A DNA stretch of 64,000 nt from Mucilaginibacter sp. (GCF_025362475.1 NZ_JANYGH010000002.1:116430-180429), one strand, 5' to 3'; shown: positions 43,919-52,786, counted from the first letter of the stretch. Made by a program: numbers and translations. The notes: generated by a model from the letters alone, not told the origin.

Positions 43919-44837
43919 GGACGAAGTAAGGATAAGCTGGCCGTATTGGCGGGTGAGCTCAATGTCTCTTATCATGTATTTCCGGTTAATGATCATGGCG
44001 GATGGGGGGCGGCACTCGCAGGTAAAACCGCTTTGCTGAATATTGCAGGTCCGTTTAGCGAAACGGCTGAACTGGCCATGGAAGCTTGTATCACGTTCAA
44101 CGTGCATTATATAGACATCACCGCAGAAGTGGATATTTACCGTCTTGCTGAAACAAAGGATGAGAAGGCTAAAGTCGCGGATATAATGATACTTTCAGGA
44201 GCAGGACTTTTTGCAACTTACGACCCGCTGGTAATGCACACAGCCAAAAGAGTAAATGAACCGGTGAAACTACGCGTGGCCTTCAAATATTCGGGAGGTT
44301 TTACACCCGGCTCCATCGCCAGCAGTGCCAATATTATCAATGCCGGATATTTGGTGCGTAAAGATGGCAAGATCGAAAAGCTGATAGAAGCGCCCTCTGC
44401 TGCTTTTGATTTTGGCGACGGACCGGAAGATTGCTTTCCGACCCCTCTTGGCGGTGTCGTTTTATGCTACAGATCGACCGGCATTCCCAATATCGAAGAA
44501 TATTTTCAGATGGCCCTGCCCGCAAATACACCCGATCCCGAAACCGTAAAGATCCAAAATGGTGAATTGAGCGCGGATATAGCTGAAAGGGTAAGTATGA
44601 TCGTTGCTGAGATCACCGGCGCAGACGGAAAGATGGTCAGATCTTTGGCGAAAATGCCTTCTGGGTACATGCCAACGGTCACTTCCGCGATAGAGGTTGC
44701 ATCCCGTGTACTTAAGGGCGGGTACAAAGCAGGCTTTCAATCGCCGGGATCTGTCTATGGGCAGGACCTTCTTTCTTCATTGACTGATGTTGAAGTGATT
44801 GATCTGGAACAATAGCATGCAATTACCTTAAACAAAT

Positions 44838-44871
44838 ACACCTTACAGCGATGAGCTGTAAGGTGTTTTTC
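44838..44871 (+). terminator. Intrinsic terminator
   Basis: A perfect 12-bp stem ACACCTTACAGC / GCTGTAAGGTGT (44838-44849, 44855-44866) with a 5-base loop and a T run lies 23 bp after the split dehydrogenase gene. It ends the MazG-like/dehydrogenase transcript. Confidence 0.85.
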
Positions 44872-44892
44872 ATACTGATAGTTACAATATGA

Positions 44893-45234
44893 CTAATCTA
44901 AATAAGCATCAATATGTTCAATAAGTCCCGCTTCATTGACACGAATATCCAGGCCTCCGGTCTCATGGCCGAAATCCCCGGTAAAATCCACTTTGACCAA
45001 AACATTATCTGGTCCGGAATATTCCAATGACAGCAATTGGGTTGACGTGTGATAACCGATGAAAAAGGTCACAAAGTAATTTTTGATCCCCGCTGTATGC
45101 TCGAATTTATCACCCACGGAAACATCTTCGATCACTGCGTCCGCAGCGAAAAGGTTAAGGACAGCCTGGGTGTCAAAGCGGTTGGCCGCAGCTATGAATT
45201 GTTGAGCGATCTGCTCAAGTTCGGAATGTTTCAT
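44893..45234 (-). CDS. NTF2-like (SnoaL-type) protein
   Basis: The 113-residue NTF2-like fold begins with EQIAQQFIAAANRFDTQAVL, then LFAADAVIEDVSVGDKFEHT and strands to the end HIDAYLD. It is a small binding protein or enzyme of the SnoaL class. It follows the AraC gene by 10 bp and is the third gene of an SDR-AraC-NTF2 unit. Confidence 0.8.
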   Translation of the reverse strand: MKHSELEQIAQQFIAAANRFDTQAVLNLFAADAVIEDVSVGDKFEHTAGIKNYFVTFFIGYHTSTQLLSLEYSGPDNVLVKVDFTGDFGHETGGLDIRVNEAGLIEHIDAYLD

Positions 45235-45244
45235 AAAAAGCTTT

Positions 45245-46162
45245 TTAATTTAAAGACTGCCTGAAAGCAAGCGGTGAAAATTTGGTTTTGCTTTTGAACA
45301 AGCGGTTAAAGGATTGCGGGTGTTCGAAGCCTAATTGGTAGGCGATCTCAGCAACGCTTAATTCACTTGCGCTTAACAATTCTTTTGCTTTTTCGACCAG
45401 TTTAGCATGGATATGCTGCTGCGTGTTTTGGCCGGTCAGCGAACGAAGCATGTCGCTCAGATAATGTGCTGACACATTTAGTGCTGCCGCTAGTTCATCA
45501 ACCGCCGGCAAGCCATTCGTTAAGGGCTTACCGGTGTCAAAATAATCAGCGAGTAAACTTTCAAAACGAACCATCAGATCACTGCTGGCTGTTTTACGGG
45601 TAATGAATTGCCGGTTATAATAGCGTTTACTATAGTTCAGTAATAATTCCACCTGTGATATCAGTACGTCCTGGCTGATCTGGTCGATTGCCGAGTCAAG
45701 TTCCATTTCGATGTTCCTGAACAGAGCGACGATGACTTGCTTCTCTTTCTCTGATAAGTATAAAGCTTCACTGACTGCGTAGGAAAAAAAACCATAGTTT
45801 TTGATGCTTTTCCCCAAAGGGTACGACCTGATAAAGTCAGGGTGTATCAGCAAGGTGTAGCCCCCGTAATCAGCTTCTCCTTCCAATGCAGTGATCACCT
45901 GGTTCGGTGAGATAAAGGATAAGCCGCCCTCATCAAAATCATAATGGTTTTGGCCGTATTTTACTTTGCCGCTAAAATTCTTCTTGTAGGAGATCTTATA
46001 GAAATTGAACAGCATTCCTTTTTCCAGTTCGACTGTATCCACCGTAATATTACTGTAATCTACCAGACTGATCAGCGGATGCAGGGGTTTGGGTAAACCC
46101 AACGCCCGGTGCAGTTCCGAGATCGAAGTGAATACAACGGGTTGTTTACTTACACTTTTCAT
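45245..46162 (-). CDS. AraC family transcriptional regulator
   Basis: The 305 residues comprise an N-terminal cupin-like sensor (about 30-150) and a C-terminal AraC HTH (about 205-305; AALNVSAHYLSDMLRSLTGQ, SVAEIAYQLGFEHPQSFNRL). The ATG overlaps the stop of the SDR gene by 4 bp, so the two are translated from one message. It probably controls this operon in response to the SDR substrate. Confidence 0.92.
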   Translation of the reverse strand: MKSVSKQPVVFTSISELHRALGLPKPLHPLISLVDYSNITVDTVELEKGMLFNFYKISYKKNFSGKVKYGQNHYDFDEGGLSFISPNQVITALEGEADYGGYTLLIHPDFIRSYPLGKSIKNYGFFSYAVSEALYLSEKEKQVIVALFRNIEMELDSAIDQISQDVLISQVELLLNYSKRYYNRQFITRKTASSDLMVRFESLLADYFDTGKPLTNGLPAVDELAAALNVSAHYLSDMLRSLTGQNTQQHIHAKLVEKAKELLSASELSVAEIAYQLGFEHPQSFNRLFKSKTKFSPLAFRQSLN

Positions 46163-46980
46163 GCTTGTGGGTATGGTCTCTGCAAGTTAAGGTATTTTGT
46201 CAAACCGATACGGTAAGCTTCAGGGCCTTCAGCCAGGCGTTTGGCATAAAGACGCACCGCGTCATTCCCGGCCGGGTAAGTTAGCTGGTCTTTTTCATCC
46301 GTAGCTGCCTGATAAACCACCTCGGCAATCTTTTCAGCGTCCGTAAATTCCATCAACGTTCCATCTTGAAAACCTTCGGTCATTTTGGCCACCGTAGCTT
46401 CATAGGCCTTATCCTCAGTTACCTGCATGGCTTTCATAAAATCACTTTTAATGCCGCCCGGTGCTACGTTCTTGATACCGATATTAAATTGGGCCAGATC
46501 ATAGGACAGGCTTTCCGCCAGGCCTTGCATGGCCCATTTTGAAGCGTTGTAGATCGCCGATTGCGGATTGGAAACCAAACCGCAAAGCGAAGTGGTATTA
46601 ATAAATAATCCTTTATTACGCTGACGAAAATAAGGGATAAATGCCCTGATAACTGCCAGGTTACCAAAGAAATTCGTGTCGAATTGCGCGCGGATCTGTT
46701 CTTCGGTATGCGATTCGACCGGCCCGATCAAACCGTAGCCCGCGTTATTAAATACTACATCAATATCACCAGACTCCAATGCAGCCTGCACGGTTTTTAC
46801 TATCTGTTCGCTATTAGTGATATCCAGCGGCAACAGCGTTAAGTTGGTTAATTGATTGAGTTCTGTTTCTTTTTCCGGTGACCGCATCGTGGCAATGACG
46901 TTCCATCCCTTAGCCTGGAATAATTTGGCGGTTGCTTTGCCTAATCCGGCCGATGCGCCGGTGATCAAAATAGTTTTCAT
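46159..46980 (-). CDS. Short-chain dehydrogenase/reductase (SDR)
   Basis: The 273-residue SDR has the NADP motif TGASAGLGKATA followed by MRSPEK (basic residue after strand 2, NADP-type), NNAGYG, the Ser in NTTSLCG and YNASK. I start at 46980 (MKTILITGASAG), because the in-frame extension to 47154 runs into a repeated DNA segment and is not protein-like. First gene of the SDR-AraC-NTF2 unit; the substrate is unknown. Confidence 0.9.
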   Translation of the reverse strand: MKTILITGASAGLGKATAKLFQAKGWNVIATMRSPEKETELNQLTNLTLLPLDITNSEQIVKTVQAALESGDIDVVFNNAGYGLIGPVESHTEEQIRAQFDTNFFGNLAVIRAFIPYFRQRNKGLFINTTSLCGLVSNPQSAIYNASKWAMQGLAESLSYDLAQFNIGIKNVAPGGIKSDFMKAMQVTEDKAYEATVAKMTEGFQDGTLMEFTDAEKIAEVVYQAATDEKDQLTYPAGNDAVRLYAKRLAEGPEAYRIGLTKYLNLQRPYPQA

Positions 46981-47110
46981 GTTGCTTTCCTTTTGTGTGA
47001 TACAAATTTGCGATGTTACAAAAGCGTGATCATAACCGAATCGGACGGTGTTATAACCGAAATGAAGAATAGCTGAATTTTGATTTATTAGTTGAAATGG
47101 TTCGAGAGGT

Positions 47111-47346
47111 ACCTTAAGGGAAATTCGAACCTTGAAAAAATGGCGTGGAAACACTTTTCAACGCGCTTTTTAGACTATATGGAATAAAAGGCTAAAGACT
47201 TCGTCAGTAAATTTCGAACTAAAAATGACCAGGTCGTAACGGTTTGGATCACAGAATTTTATTGGCATAAAAAAAGGAAACAACCACGAAGTGGTGTTTC
47301 CTTAAGTAGGGGAAGCGGCAAAAATTCTAACTTTCATCATGATATA
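47111..47346. repeat. Dispersed 236-bp repeat, copy A
   Basis: It aligns end to end, in the same orientation, with 63290-63524 (copy B) at roughly three-quarters identity. The longest identical stretch is 41 bases (47242-47282). A hairpin GGAAACAACCAC / GTGGTGTTTCC preceded on the plus strand by eight A forms a minus-strand intrinsic terminator with no gene to terminate. The two copies flank the nos island. The rest of the spacer up to 47580 shows no gene. Confidence 0.8.
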
Positions 47347-47580
47347 GAGGCAATTGTAAGCGCTCGAACATTAATTGAAAACGCAAATAGTTTATAGGAT
47401 TAATTCTTCATTCTTTACAATTCGCTTCGGGTAAAGAGCCTTTGTCAGCCACGATTGATCGACTATCGTTCTGTGTTATTAATTTTCTCGAAAGGCTGTT
47501 ATTTTCGGCTGATTATTTATTCTCATAAATAATTCCAACTAAATATATAAATCTACTACATACATCGCTATTGTCACACA

Positions 47581-47604
47581 ATTATATGATTTAAATCATA
47601 TAAT
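47581..47604. promoter_or_regulatory. FNR-like palindrome before the DUF2249 gene
   Basis: A perfect 24-bp palindrome with core ATGATTTAAATCAT lies about 40 bp before the start at 47634. The core is the FNR consensus TTGAT-N4-ATCAA with the outer base changed to A/T; a longer version lies at 52828-52865. The Crp/Fnr protein encoded at 62451 is the likely binder. Confidence 0.7.
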
Positions 47605-47633
47605 ATAGATCAAAGTGTGTTCATTTTTGCGTT

Positions 47634-48455
47634 ATGGAACTCGCAATAAATTCGCAAACAAAGATCAGTCAACTGCTCGAAGTCGACCGAGACCTGGTGA
47701 TCAAGACGCTGGTCGGCTTGAATAAAAAATTTTCAAGACTTAAAAATCCATTACTACGGAATTTATTGGTCAAAAGGGTTAGCATTGCCGATGCCTGCAA
47801 AATATCAAAAACCGAGATCGCTGATTTTATGTGGAGCATGAAGCAGATCGGATTCAAAGTAACCACTGATACTTGCGTTGAAAATAATATATCCGTGCCG
47901 AGTGCTTCTTTCCAGGAGCCGTTGGATTATCTCGAACTTGATGTGCGCCCTATACTGGCCCGGGATAAAGATCCTCTAAAAGAAATATTAGCCTGTATTA
48001 AGAAACTTGAAGACGGTCAGGGATTAAAACTTATCAATACCTTCGAGCCGCTGCCATTGATCCATTTGCTGGCGGACAAAGGTTTTTCTTTCCGTATGGA
48101 ACACCCGGAGCCAAACGTGGTCGTAACTTATCTTAGCAAAGCAATACCGACCACGGAAGAAACGGCAACCATTCCTTTAACAGTCCCGACAGCTGATAAT
48201 GACCAATTCGACCAGCTGCTGAAAAGATTTGACGAACACCGAATTATTTTTCTTGATGTTCGCCAGTTGGAGATGCCAAAACCCATGCTGGCCATCCTGG
48301 AGCAAACGCCGAACCTTGTGGCAGGTAACGCCTTATTTGTACATCACAAAAAGATGCCGGTATACCTGCTCCCTGAACTGGAGAAACAGGAATTGACCTA
48401 TGTCTTTAAAACGATCGGCCCGGCTGATATCAAGATGCTGATCTATAAAAAATGA
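47634..48455 (+). CDS. DUF1858-DUF2249 protein
   Basis: The 273 residues begin with a DUF1858-like segment (about 5-65; ISQLLEVDRDLVIKTLVGLN, KNPLLRNLLVKRVSIADACK). A DUF2249 domain (about 98-168; YLELDVRPILARDKDPLKEI, SFRMEHPEPNVVVTYL) and a second, weaker DUF2249-like segment (about 205-270) follow. DUF2249 proteins occur with denitrification and Fe-S repair genes; a sulfur-transfer or NO-related redox role has been suggested but not shown. First gene of a four-gene run; its stop overlaps the next ATG (ATGA). An FNR-like site precedes it. Confidence 0.8.
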   Translation: MELAINSQTKISQLLEVDRDLVIKTLVGLNKKFSRLKNPLLRNLLVKRVSIADACKISKTEIADFMWSMKQIGFKVTTDTCVENNISVPSASFQEPLDYLELDVRPILARDKDPLKEILACIKKLEDGQGLKLINTFEPLPLIHLLADKGFSFRMEHPEPNVVVTYLSKAIPTTEETATIPLTVPTADNDQFDQLLKRFDEHRIIFLDVRQLEMPKPMLAILEQTPNLVAGNALFVHHKKMPVYLLPELEKQELTYVFKTIGPADIKMLIYKK

Positions 48456-49738
48456 GTGGGATAAAGCAGAACCCTGGCCTTTATAAAATCGTGGTAACCC
48501 ATTATGTGACTGCCGCGTTTTGTTTTTCGGCACTTTCTGTGATGATGCTGTGCTCCGTGAAAGCTTTTACCGGGCACTATTTCCATCCGCAGATCCTTGC
48601 TATCACCCATATGGCCGCGCTCGGCTGGGGAACAATGATCATCCTCGGGGCATCTTATCAGTTGATCCCTGTTGTACTGGAAACGGAACTGTACAGCGAA
48701 AGGCTCGCGTGGATAAGCTTTGCGCTCTTTATGCCAGGGTTAATTGCACTTGTCTATTCATTTTGGGTATTTGTGCCGGGTATCCACATGCAATGCGGGG
48801 CTATTTTATTGCTTTTGGCGGTTGTCCTGTTTACGGTTAATGTATATCTGACTGCTAAAAAGAAAAAGCAGCAGACCATCCAAGAGGATTTTATCTTTAG
48901 CGCCTGTATCTGTCTTTGCCTGACCATTGCATTAGGCGCGGCTTTGGTCTTTAATTTTACGCTGTCCATATTTCCGCAGGATCATCTGCATTTTCTGAAA
49001 TTGCACGCGCATATGGGGTTGATCGGATGGTTCCTGCTGATGCTGATCGGCGTGAGTTCCAAACTGGTACCCATGTTTCTGGTATCTTCGTATCAAAGCA
49101 CCAAATTGCTTACCTACAGTTATTACCTGATCGTCGGCGCGCTGCTGTACTTCCTGGTAGATTCCTATCTATTCGGGCTCAGTCTACGTACCTATCTGAT
49201 ATTCGCGATAGGTACCGCCGGATTAACCTGCTATTTTATCTTCATTTTAAAATGCCTGCGGTCGCGGTTAAGAAAACATATCGACCTGCCGATGATGAAC
49301 AGTTTCCTGTCGTTTATTCTGTTAAAGATAGCAACGCTAACCGTTCCATTCATCATCTACTTCTATCTCAGAAACAACCCGGTGACAATCCGGTTTTCCA
49401 TGATCTATGGTGAATTCATGTTGATGGGCTGGATCACCGCGTTAATACTGGGGCAAACTTTCAAGACTCTGCCCTTCATTGTTTGGGTAAAACACTACGA
49501 GCATCTAACAGGCAAATTCAAAACGCCGATGCCCGCGGACCTTTTTTCAAATAACCTGCTAAAGGCACAAACAGTTTCCTACCTGATCTTTTGTGTGACC
49601 TTTATGCCTGGCTGTTATTTATTGTTCATGCCGCTGATCTACGTCGGGGTAGCCGCGCTAATGATTACCGCGATGCTTTACCTATCCAACATCTTTATTG
49701 TACTTTTTCATAAAACGAAAACTTATGGCAAGCTTTGA
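48452..49738 (+). CDS. 12-TM putative haem/copper membrane protein (NnrS/oxidase-like)
   Basis: The 428-residue protein has about 12 membrane helices. Conserved-looking histidines lie in helices: H17 (VVTHYVT), H53 (ITHMAALGWG) and the pair H185/H187 (KLHAHMGLIGWFLLMLIG), as in haem-copper oxidase subunit I and NnrS-type proteins. It lacks the full set of oxidase ligands, so terminal oxidase or NO-reductase activity is not supported. NnrS relatives protect against nitrosative stress. It overlaps the DUF2249 gene by 4 bp and the MIP18-like gene by 14 bp. Confidence 0.7.
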   Translation: MSGIKQNPGLYKIVVTHYVTAAFCFSALSVMMLCSVKAFTGHYFHPQILAITHMAALGWGTMIILGASYQLIPVVLETELYSERLAWISFALFMPGLIALVYSFWVFVPGIHMQCGAILLLLAVVLFTVNVYLTAKKKKQQTIQEDFIFSACICLCLTIALGAALVFNFTLSIFPQDHLHFLKLHAHMGLIGWFLLMLIGVSSKLVPMFLVSSYQSTKLLTYSYYLIVGALLYFLVDSYLFGLSLRTYLIFAIGTAGLTCYFIFILKCLRSRLRKHIDLPMMNSFLSFILLKIATLTVPFIIYFYLRNNPVTIRFSMIYGEFMLMGWITALILGQTFKTLPFIVWVKHYEHLTGKFKTPMPADLFSNNLLKAQTVSYLIFCVTFMPGCYLLFMPLIYVGVAALMITAMLYLSNIFIVLFHKTKTYGKL

Positions 49739-50057
49739 TATTACCGACCCCAATTCCTTTTTTAAAGAACAAATCATAGAAACGCTCCGCCTGGTGATGG
49801 ATCCGGAACTGCACATCAACATTATCGACCTTGGGCTGGTTTACGGCATAGAAATAGACAGCCCTAAAAAACAGATTCAGGTTCAGATGACCTTGTCCTC
49901 TTCGTATTGCCCAATGGGTGAAAGCATTGTATCTGCGGTTAAAAACTGTATCGAAGGCCATTATGAAGGTTATACGACTAACATCGACCTTGTTTTGGAA
50001 CCGGTTTGGTCATATAATAATATATCTGATGAAGGTAAACGGTTGTTACGCATTTAA
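49725..50057 (+). CDS. MIP18/DUF59-family Fe-S assembly-type protein
   Basis: The 110 residues from the ATG at 49725 (MASFDITDP) match the DUF59/MIP18 fold: IIETLRLVMDPELHINIIDL, GLVYGIEI and the conserved cysteine in SSSYCPMGESI. Related SufT/PaaD proteins help mature Fe-S enzymes. It sits between two 12-TM genes, overlapping the first and touching the second (1-bp overlap, TAATG). A role in building or repairing metal centres damaged by NO is the likely theme. Confidence 0.88.
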   Translation: MASFDITDPNSFFKEQIIETLRLVMDPELHINIIDLGLVYGIEIDSPKKQIQVQMTLSSSYCPMGESIVSAVKNCIEGHYEGYTTNIDLVLEPVWSYNNISDEGKRLLRI

Positions 50058-51241
50058 TGAAACGCTTTTTCACCCTTAATTACCCCCGCTGGGCGATCGT
50101 TAATTTTATTGTTTTGAGCATCTTCGGCATAATGCTGCGTTATATACAGCTTTACCACATTCCCGGACTTGATTACCAGTTCATCCTGCACGCACACTCG
50201 CATTTCGCTTTCTCAGGCTGGATGTTTTTTTCAATTGCCTTGCTGATCGCATTATTATGCGGTGACGGCAAAATCGGTTCCGGTTTCACAATTGTCCTTT
50301 TACTAACGCTCGTCAGCGCTTATGGTATGCTGGCCAGTTTTTCCTGGCAAGGCTATAAACTTGTTTCCATTAGTTTTTCAACACTTTTTGTAGGTGTAAC
50401 TTTTCGTTTTACGTACCTCGTATTTCATGGAAATTTATTAAAAAACCGTGTGAGCGAAACGGCTTATGTCCTCCTCCGGGGTAGCCTGATCTTATTATGT
50501 CTTTCTGCGTTGGGGCCATTCACCTTAGGCCCGCTGGCTGCATTGGGGCTTAAAAACACACCGTACTACCAGGACGCGATCTACTTCTACCTGCATTTAC
50601 AAATGAACGGGTTTATGTTACTCGCTGTTTTGGGACTACTGGCTGCTGCCTTGCCAATTAAGCCATTAGGAAGGCGATCAAGGCTATGGCTGTATCTTTT
50701 TATCTTTTCTACGGTACCTCTCTTTTTTATTTTCACCTTATGGAGCAAGCAAGGTAATATTGTCTGGATTCTGGCCTGTATCAGTGCTGGCTTAAACTTG
50801 GTCAGTTGGCTTGTACTGTGTTTTAATTTTAGAAGTCAATGGCGCAATTTGTCGTTTATAGAACGGGCGGCTTTCATAGGCCTTACTTTCAAATGCGTTT
50901 TTCAACTCCTGGTATGTGTTCCTGCCGTTGGCGACTGGACCTTCCTCAACCGCAACCTGATTATTGGTTACATCCATTTGCTTACCCTGGGAATAATCAT
51001 GCCCCTGTTGATCGGTCAGTTTTTAAGGAAAAGCCTGATTGTCCGCTGTAAATCAGTTTCCATAGTAAACACCCTTTATATCTTGCTGGTGGTAGCATAC
51101 CTCTGCCTGCTCTTTATACAATCCTTGTTAGCGTTATTTTCCATCACAATCCCATCTTACCAGTCCCTGTTATTTTTACTTTGCCTTTCCTTTCTTCCTG
51201 TCGGTATTTTATTGTTGTTTAAGACAAAAAGCAACGTATAA
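50057..51241 (+). CDS. Second 12-TM putative haem/copper membrane protein
   Basis: The 394 residues contain about 12 membrane helices. A triple histidine set H45/H47/H49 lies in ILHAHSHFAFSGWMFF, with further helix histidines in YFYLHLQMNGF and GYIHLLTLGIIMPLLIG. The arrangement recalls NnrS or the oxidase subunit I fold, though the sequence differs from the protein at 48452. The paired organisation suggests that the two act together, possibly as NO-binding or electron-transfer proteins; this is inferred. It ends 79 bp before RIC, with an Rrf2-type operator between. Confidence 0.68.
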   Translation: MKRFFTLNYPRWAIVNFIVLSIFGIMLRYIQLYHIPGLDYQFILHAHSHFAFSGWMFFSIALLIALLCGDGKIGSGFTIVLLLTLVSAYGMLASFSWQGYKLVSISFSTLFVGVTFRFTYLVFHGNLLKNRVSETAYVLLRGSLILLCLSALGPFTLGPLAALGLKNTPYYQDAIYFYLHLQMNGFMLLAVLGLLAAALPIKPLGRRSRLWLYLFIFSTVPLFFIFTLWSKQGNIVWILACISAGLNLVSWLVLCFNFRSQWRNLSFIERAAFIGLTFKCVFQLLVCVPAVGDWTFLNRNLIIGYIHLLTLGIIMPLLIGQFLRKSLIVRCKSVSIVNTLYILLVVAYLCLLFIQSLLALFSITIPSYQSLLFLLCLSFLPVGILLLFKTKSNV

Positions 51242-51271
51242 AGGCCAGACGTGACGACAATCACTTTTTGA

Positions 51272-51307
51272 TAAATAATAAAAGATATATTTGTCTTTTA
51301 TTATTTA
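51272..51307 (+). promoter_or_regulatory. Rrf2-type operator overlapping the RIC promoter
   Basis: Perfect 14-bp arms TAAATAATAAAAGA / TCTTTTATTATTTA flank an 8-bp spacer TATATTTG, which itself fits the Bacteroidota -7 element TAnnTTTG. A bound repressor would sit exactly on the promoter of the RIC-Rrf2 operon. Confidence 0.8.
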
Positions 51308-51319
51308 ACAATTTAGAAA

Positions 51320-52273
51320 ATGGAAGTATTAGACATTTTGGACGTGACCGTGATCGAACCACGGTTTAAACATCCAAAGATTTTTGACAAGTTCGATTCG
51401 CTGTTAGCAGACGAAGCTTTTATTATTTACAATGACCATGATCCTAAACCTTTGTATTATCAGCTCCTGGCTGAAAGAGGTCAGGTATTTTTTTGGGATT
51501 ATCTGGAAAGCGGGCCGGAAGTATGGCAGGTGAAAATCGGCAAAAAGACCGAAGCAGAAAACACCGAGACCATTGGTGAGATCGTGGCAAAAGATTACCG
51601 TAAAGCGCAAGTCTTTAAAAACTTAGGTATAGACTTTTGCTGTGGTGGTAAAAAAACCATAGCTGAAGTTTGTGAGAAAAAAGGGATTAGTCCCGAAGAA
51701 GTGGTGCGTCAGCTCGAAGCCGTTAAAGGTGAAGCCACCACGACCAGCGAAAACGATTTTCAAAACTGGGATCTGGGCTTCCTGAGTGATTATATTATCA
51801 ATACTCACCACCGTTATGTACGCGAGAATACAGCTTTCATCCTGGAGATAGCGCAAAAAGTAGCCCGCGTCCATGGCGAAAGACATCCTGAACTTATCCA
51901 GGTAGCCCATTTATTCGAACGGATCGGCAATGACCTTATCCTGCACATGGTCAAAGAGGAAAAAATACTATTTCCTTTTATTAAGGAACTGGCACAGGTT
52001 TACCATACAGGTGGATTGCTGCCTTCAGCAAACTTCGGAAAGATCTCCGTACCGATACAGATGATGGATTCCGAACACGAGCAGGTAGGTGGCGATTTTG
52101 AAACTATAAGGACCATTACTTCGAACTATCAATTGCCGATAGACGCCTGCAGTTCTTATACTATACTATTCAAGAAACTGGAAGAATATGAAAACGACCT
52201 GCACCGTCACGTGCACCTGGAAAGCAATATCCTGTTTCCTAAAGCCATTCAGCTCGAAAAGGAATTATCTTAA
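51320..52273 (+). CDS. scdA: Iron-sulfur cluster repair protein RIC (ScdA/YtfE) with DUF2249 N-terminus
   Basis: The 317 residues contain an N-terminal DUF2249 domain (about 1-75; LDILDVTVIEPRFKHPKIFD), a ScdA_N domain (about 85-140; IVAKDYRKAQVFKNLGIDFC CGG motif) and a C-terminal hemerythrin-like di-iron domain (about 160-310). That last domain has TYPE ligands in INTHHRY, LHMVKEEKILFPF, SEHEQVGG and HVHLESNILFPKA. RIC proteins restore Fe-S clusters damaged by NO or oxidants. Expression is probably derepressed by NO through the Rrf2 operator upstream; the regulator gene follows by 43 bp. Confidence 0.93.
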   Translation: MEVLDILDVTVIEPRFKHPKIFDKFDSLLADEAFIIYNDHDPKPLYYQLLAERGQVFFWDYLESGPEVWQVKIGKKTEAENTETIGEIVAKDYRKAQVFKNLGIDFCCGGKKTIAEVCEKKGISPEEVVRQLEAVKGEATTTSENDFQNWDLGFLSDYIINTHHRYVRENTAFILEIAQKVARVHGERHPELIQVAHLFERIGNDLILHMVKEEKILFPFIKELAQVYHTGGLLPSANFGKISVPIQMMDSEHEQVGGDFETIRTITSNYQLPIDACSSYTILFKKLEEYENDLHRHVHLESNILFPKAIQLEKELS

Positions 52274-52316
52274 CGGATAATTATATATAAGGGTTGTAAA
52301 ATCAACAGCACAAAAA

Positions 52317-52745
52317 ATGATACTATCCAAATCATGTGAATACGCCATTAGGGCGACGGTTTATGTCGCCCTTAAAAGCAGGAAGAATGAAAAGACGGGG
52401 ATCATCGAAGTTGCTGGAGCAATTGGTTCGCCCATGCATTTTACAGGCAAGATATTGCAAACCCTGGTCCATAAGAAGATTCTTTTGTCCGCGAAAGGGC
52501 CGACCGGTGGTTTTTATGTTGAAAACGGGCAGGACCTTTTCCTGATCGACATTGTACGGGCCATTGATGGCAACGATCTTTTCACCTCTTGTGTGCTGGG
52601 TTTAGAGAAGTGTTCGCAAACACAGCCATGCCCGATGCATGAACAGGTCAAACCGATCCGGGATATGTTAATGGCCGAGTTCAGCAAGAAGCCGGTTACC
52701 GAACTGGTGGAAGAGTTCCATAAGCATAAATACTTTCTGAAGTAA
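52317..52745 (+). CDS. Rrf2-family regulator, likely NO-sensing (NsrR-type)
   Basis: The 142 residues have an Rrf2 winged helix (1-80; KSCEYAIRATVYVALKSRKN) followed by three cysteines C-x6-C-x5-C (SCVLGLEKCSQTQPCPMHEQ), the Fe-S cluster ligand pattern of NsrR/IscR. The gene sits behind RIC and between two copies of the AAAAGA-N8-TCTTTT inverted repeat, so it most likely controls RIC and the nos operon and responds to NO. Confidence 0.88.
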   Translation: MILSKSCEYAIRATVYVALKSRKNEKTGIIEVAGAIGSPMHFTGKILQTLVHKKILLSAKGPTGGFYVENGQDLFLIDIVRAIDGNDLFTSCVLGLEKCSQTQPCPMHEQVKPIRDMLMAEFSKKPVTELVEEFHKHKYFLK

Positions 52746-52756
52746 AAAAATTTGAT

Positions 52757-52786
52757 TTAATAAAAGACATTTATATCTTTTATTAA
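52757..52786. promoter_or_regulatory. Rrf2-type operator upstream of the nos operon
   Basis: 11-bp arms TTAATAAAAGA / TCTTTTATTAA flank an 8-bp spacer CATTTATA. The core AATAAAAGA-N8-TCTTTTATT is the same as in the site before RIC. It lies 12 bp after the Rrf2 gene and about 140 bp before the cytochrome c start. Confidence 0.75.

Larger units (their letters stand above)
42413..44815 (+). pseudogene. Saccharopine-dehydrogenase-like gene split by an IS4 element
   Basis: The 5' part (42413-42535, 41 codons) starts MTTIKEKMGKLLIYGATGYT with the NAD(P) loop GATGYTG and ends IAGRS. The 3' part (43919-44815) resumes with the duplicated GRS and continues KDKLAVLAGELNVSYHVFPV to the end. Removing the element and one 9-bp duplicate gives an uninterrupted frame of about 336 codons. 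The product would be a saccharopine-dehydrogenase NADP-binding-domain protein (enoyl-reductase-like); it would act on an unknown substrate. A frame opening inside the IS (ATG at 43862) reads in phase into the 3' part, giving a possible 317-residue chimeric product. Met at 42434 is an alternative start. Confidence 0.88.

Noticed and set aside
47120..47154. Upstream extension of the SDR protein to 47154
   Set aside because: The extra 58 residues fall in the dispersed repeat and are not SDR-like; the Rossmann start MKTILITGASAG fits the ATG at 46980.
48452..51241. Terminal oxidase or NO reductase (NorB) genes
   Set aside because: Both proteins show only some of the histidines, and no NorC or subunit II partner is encoded beside them.
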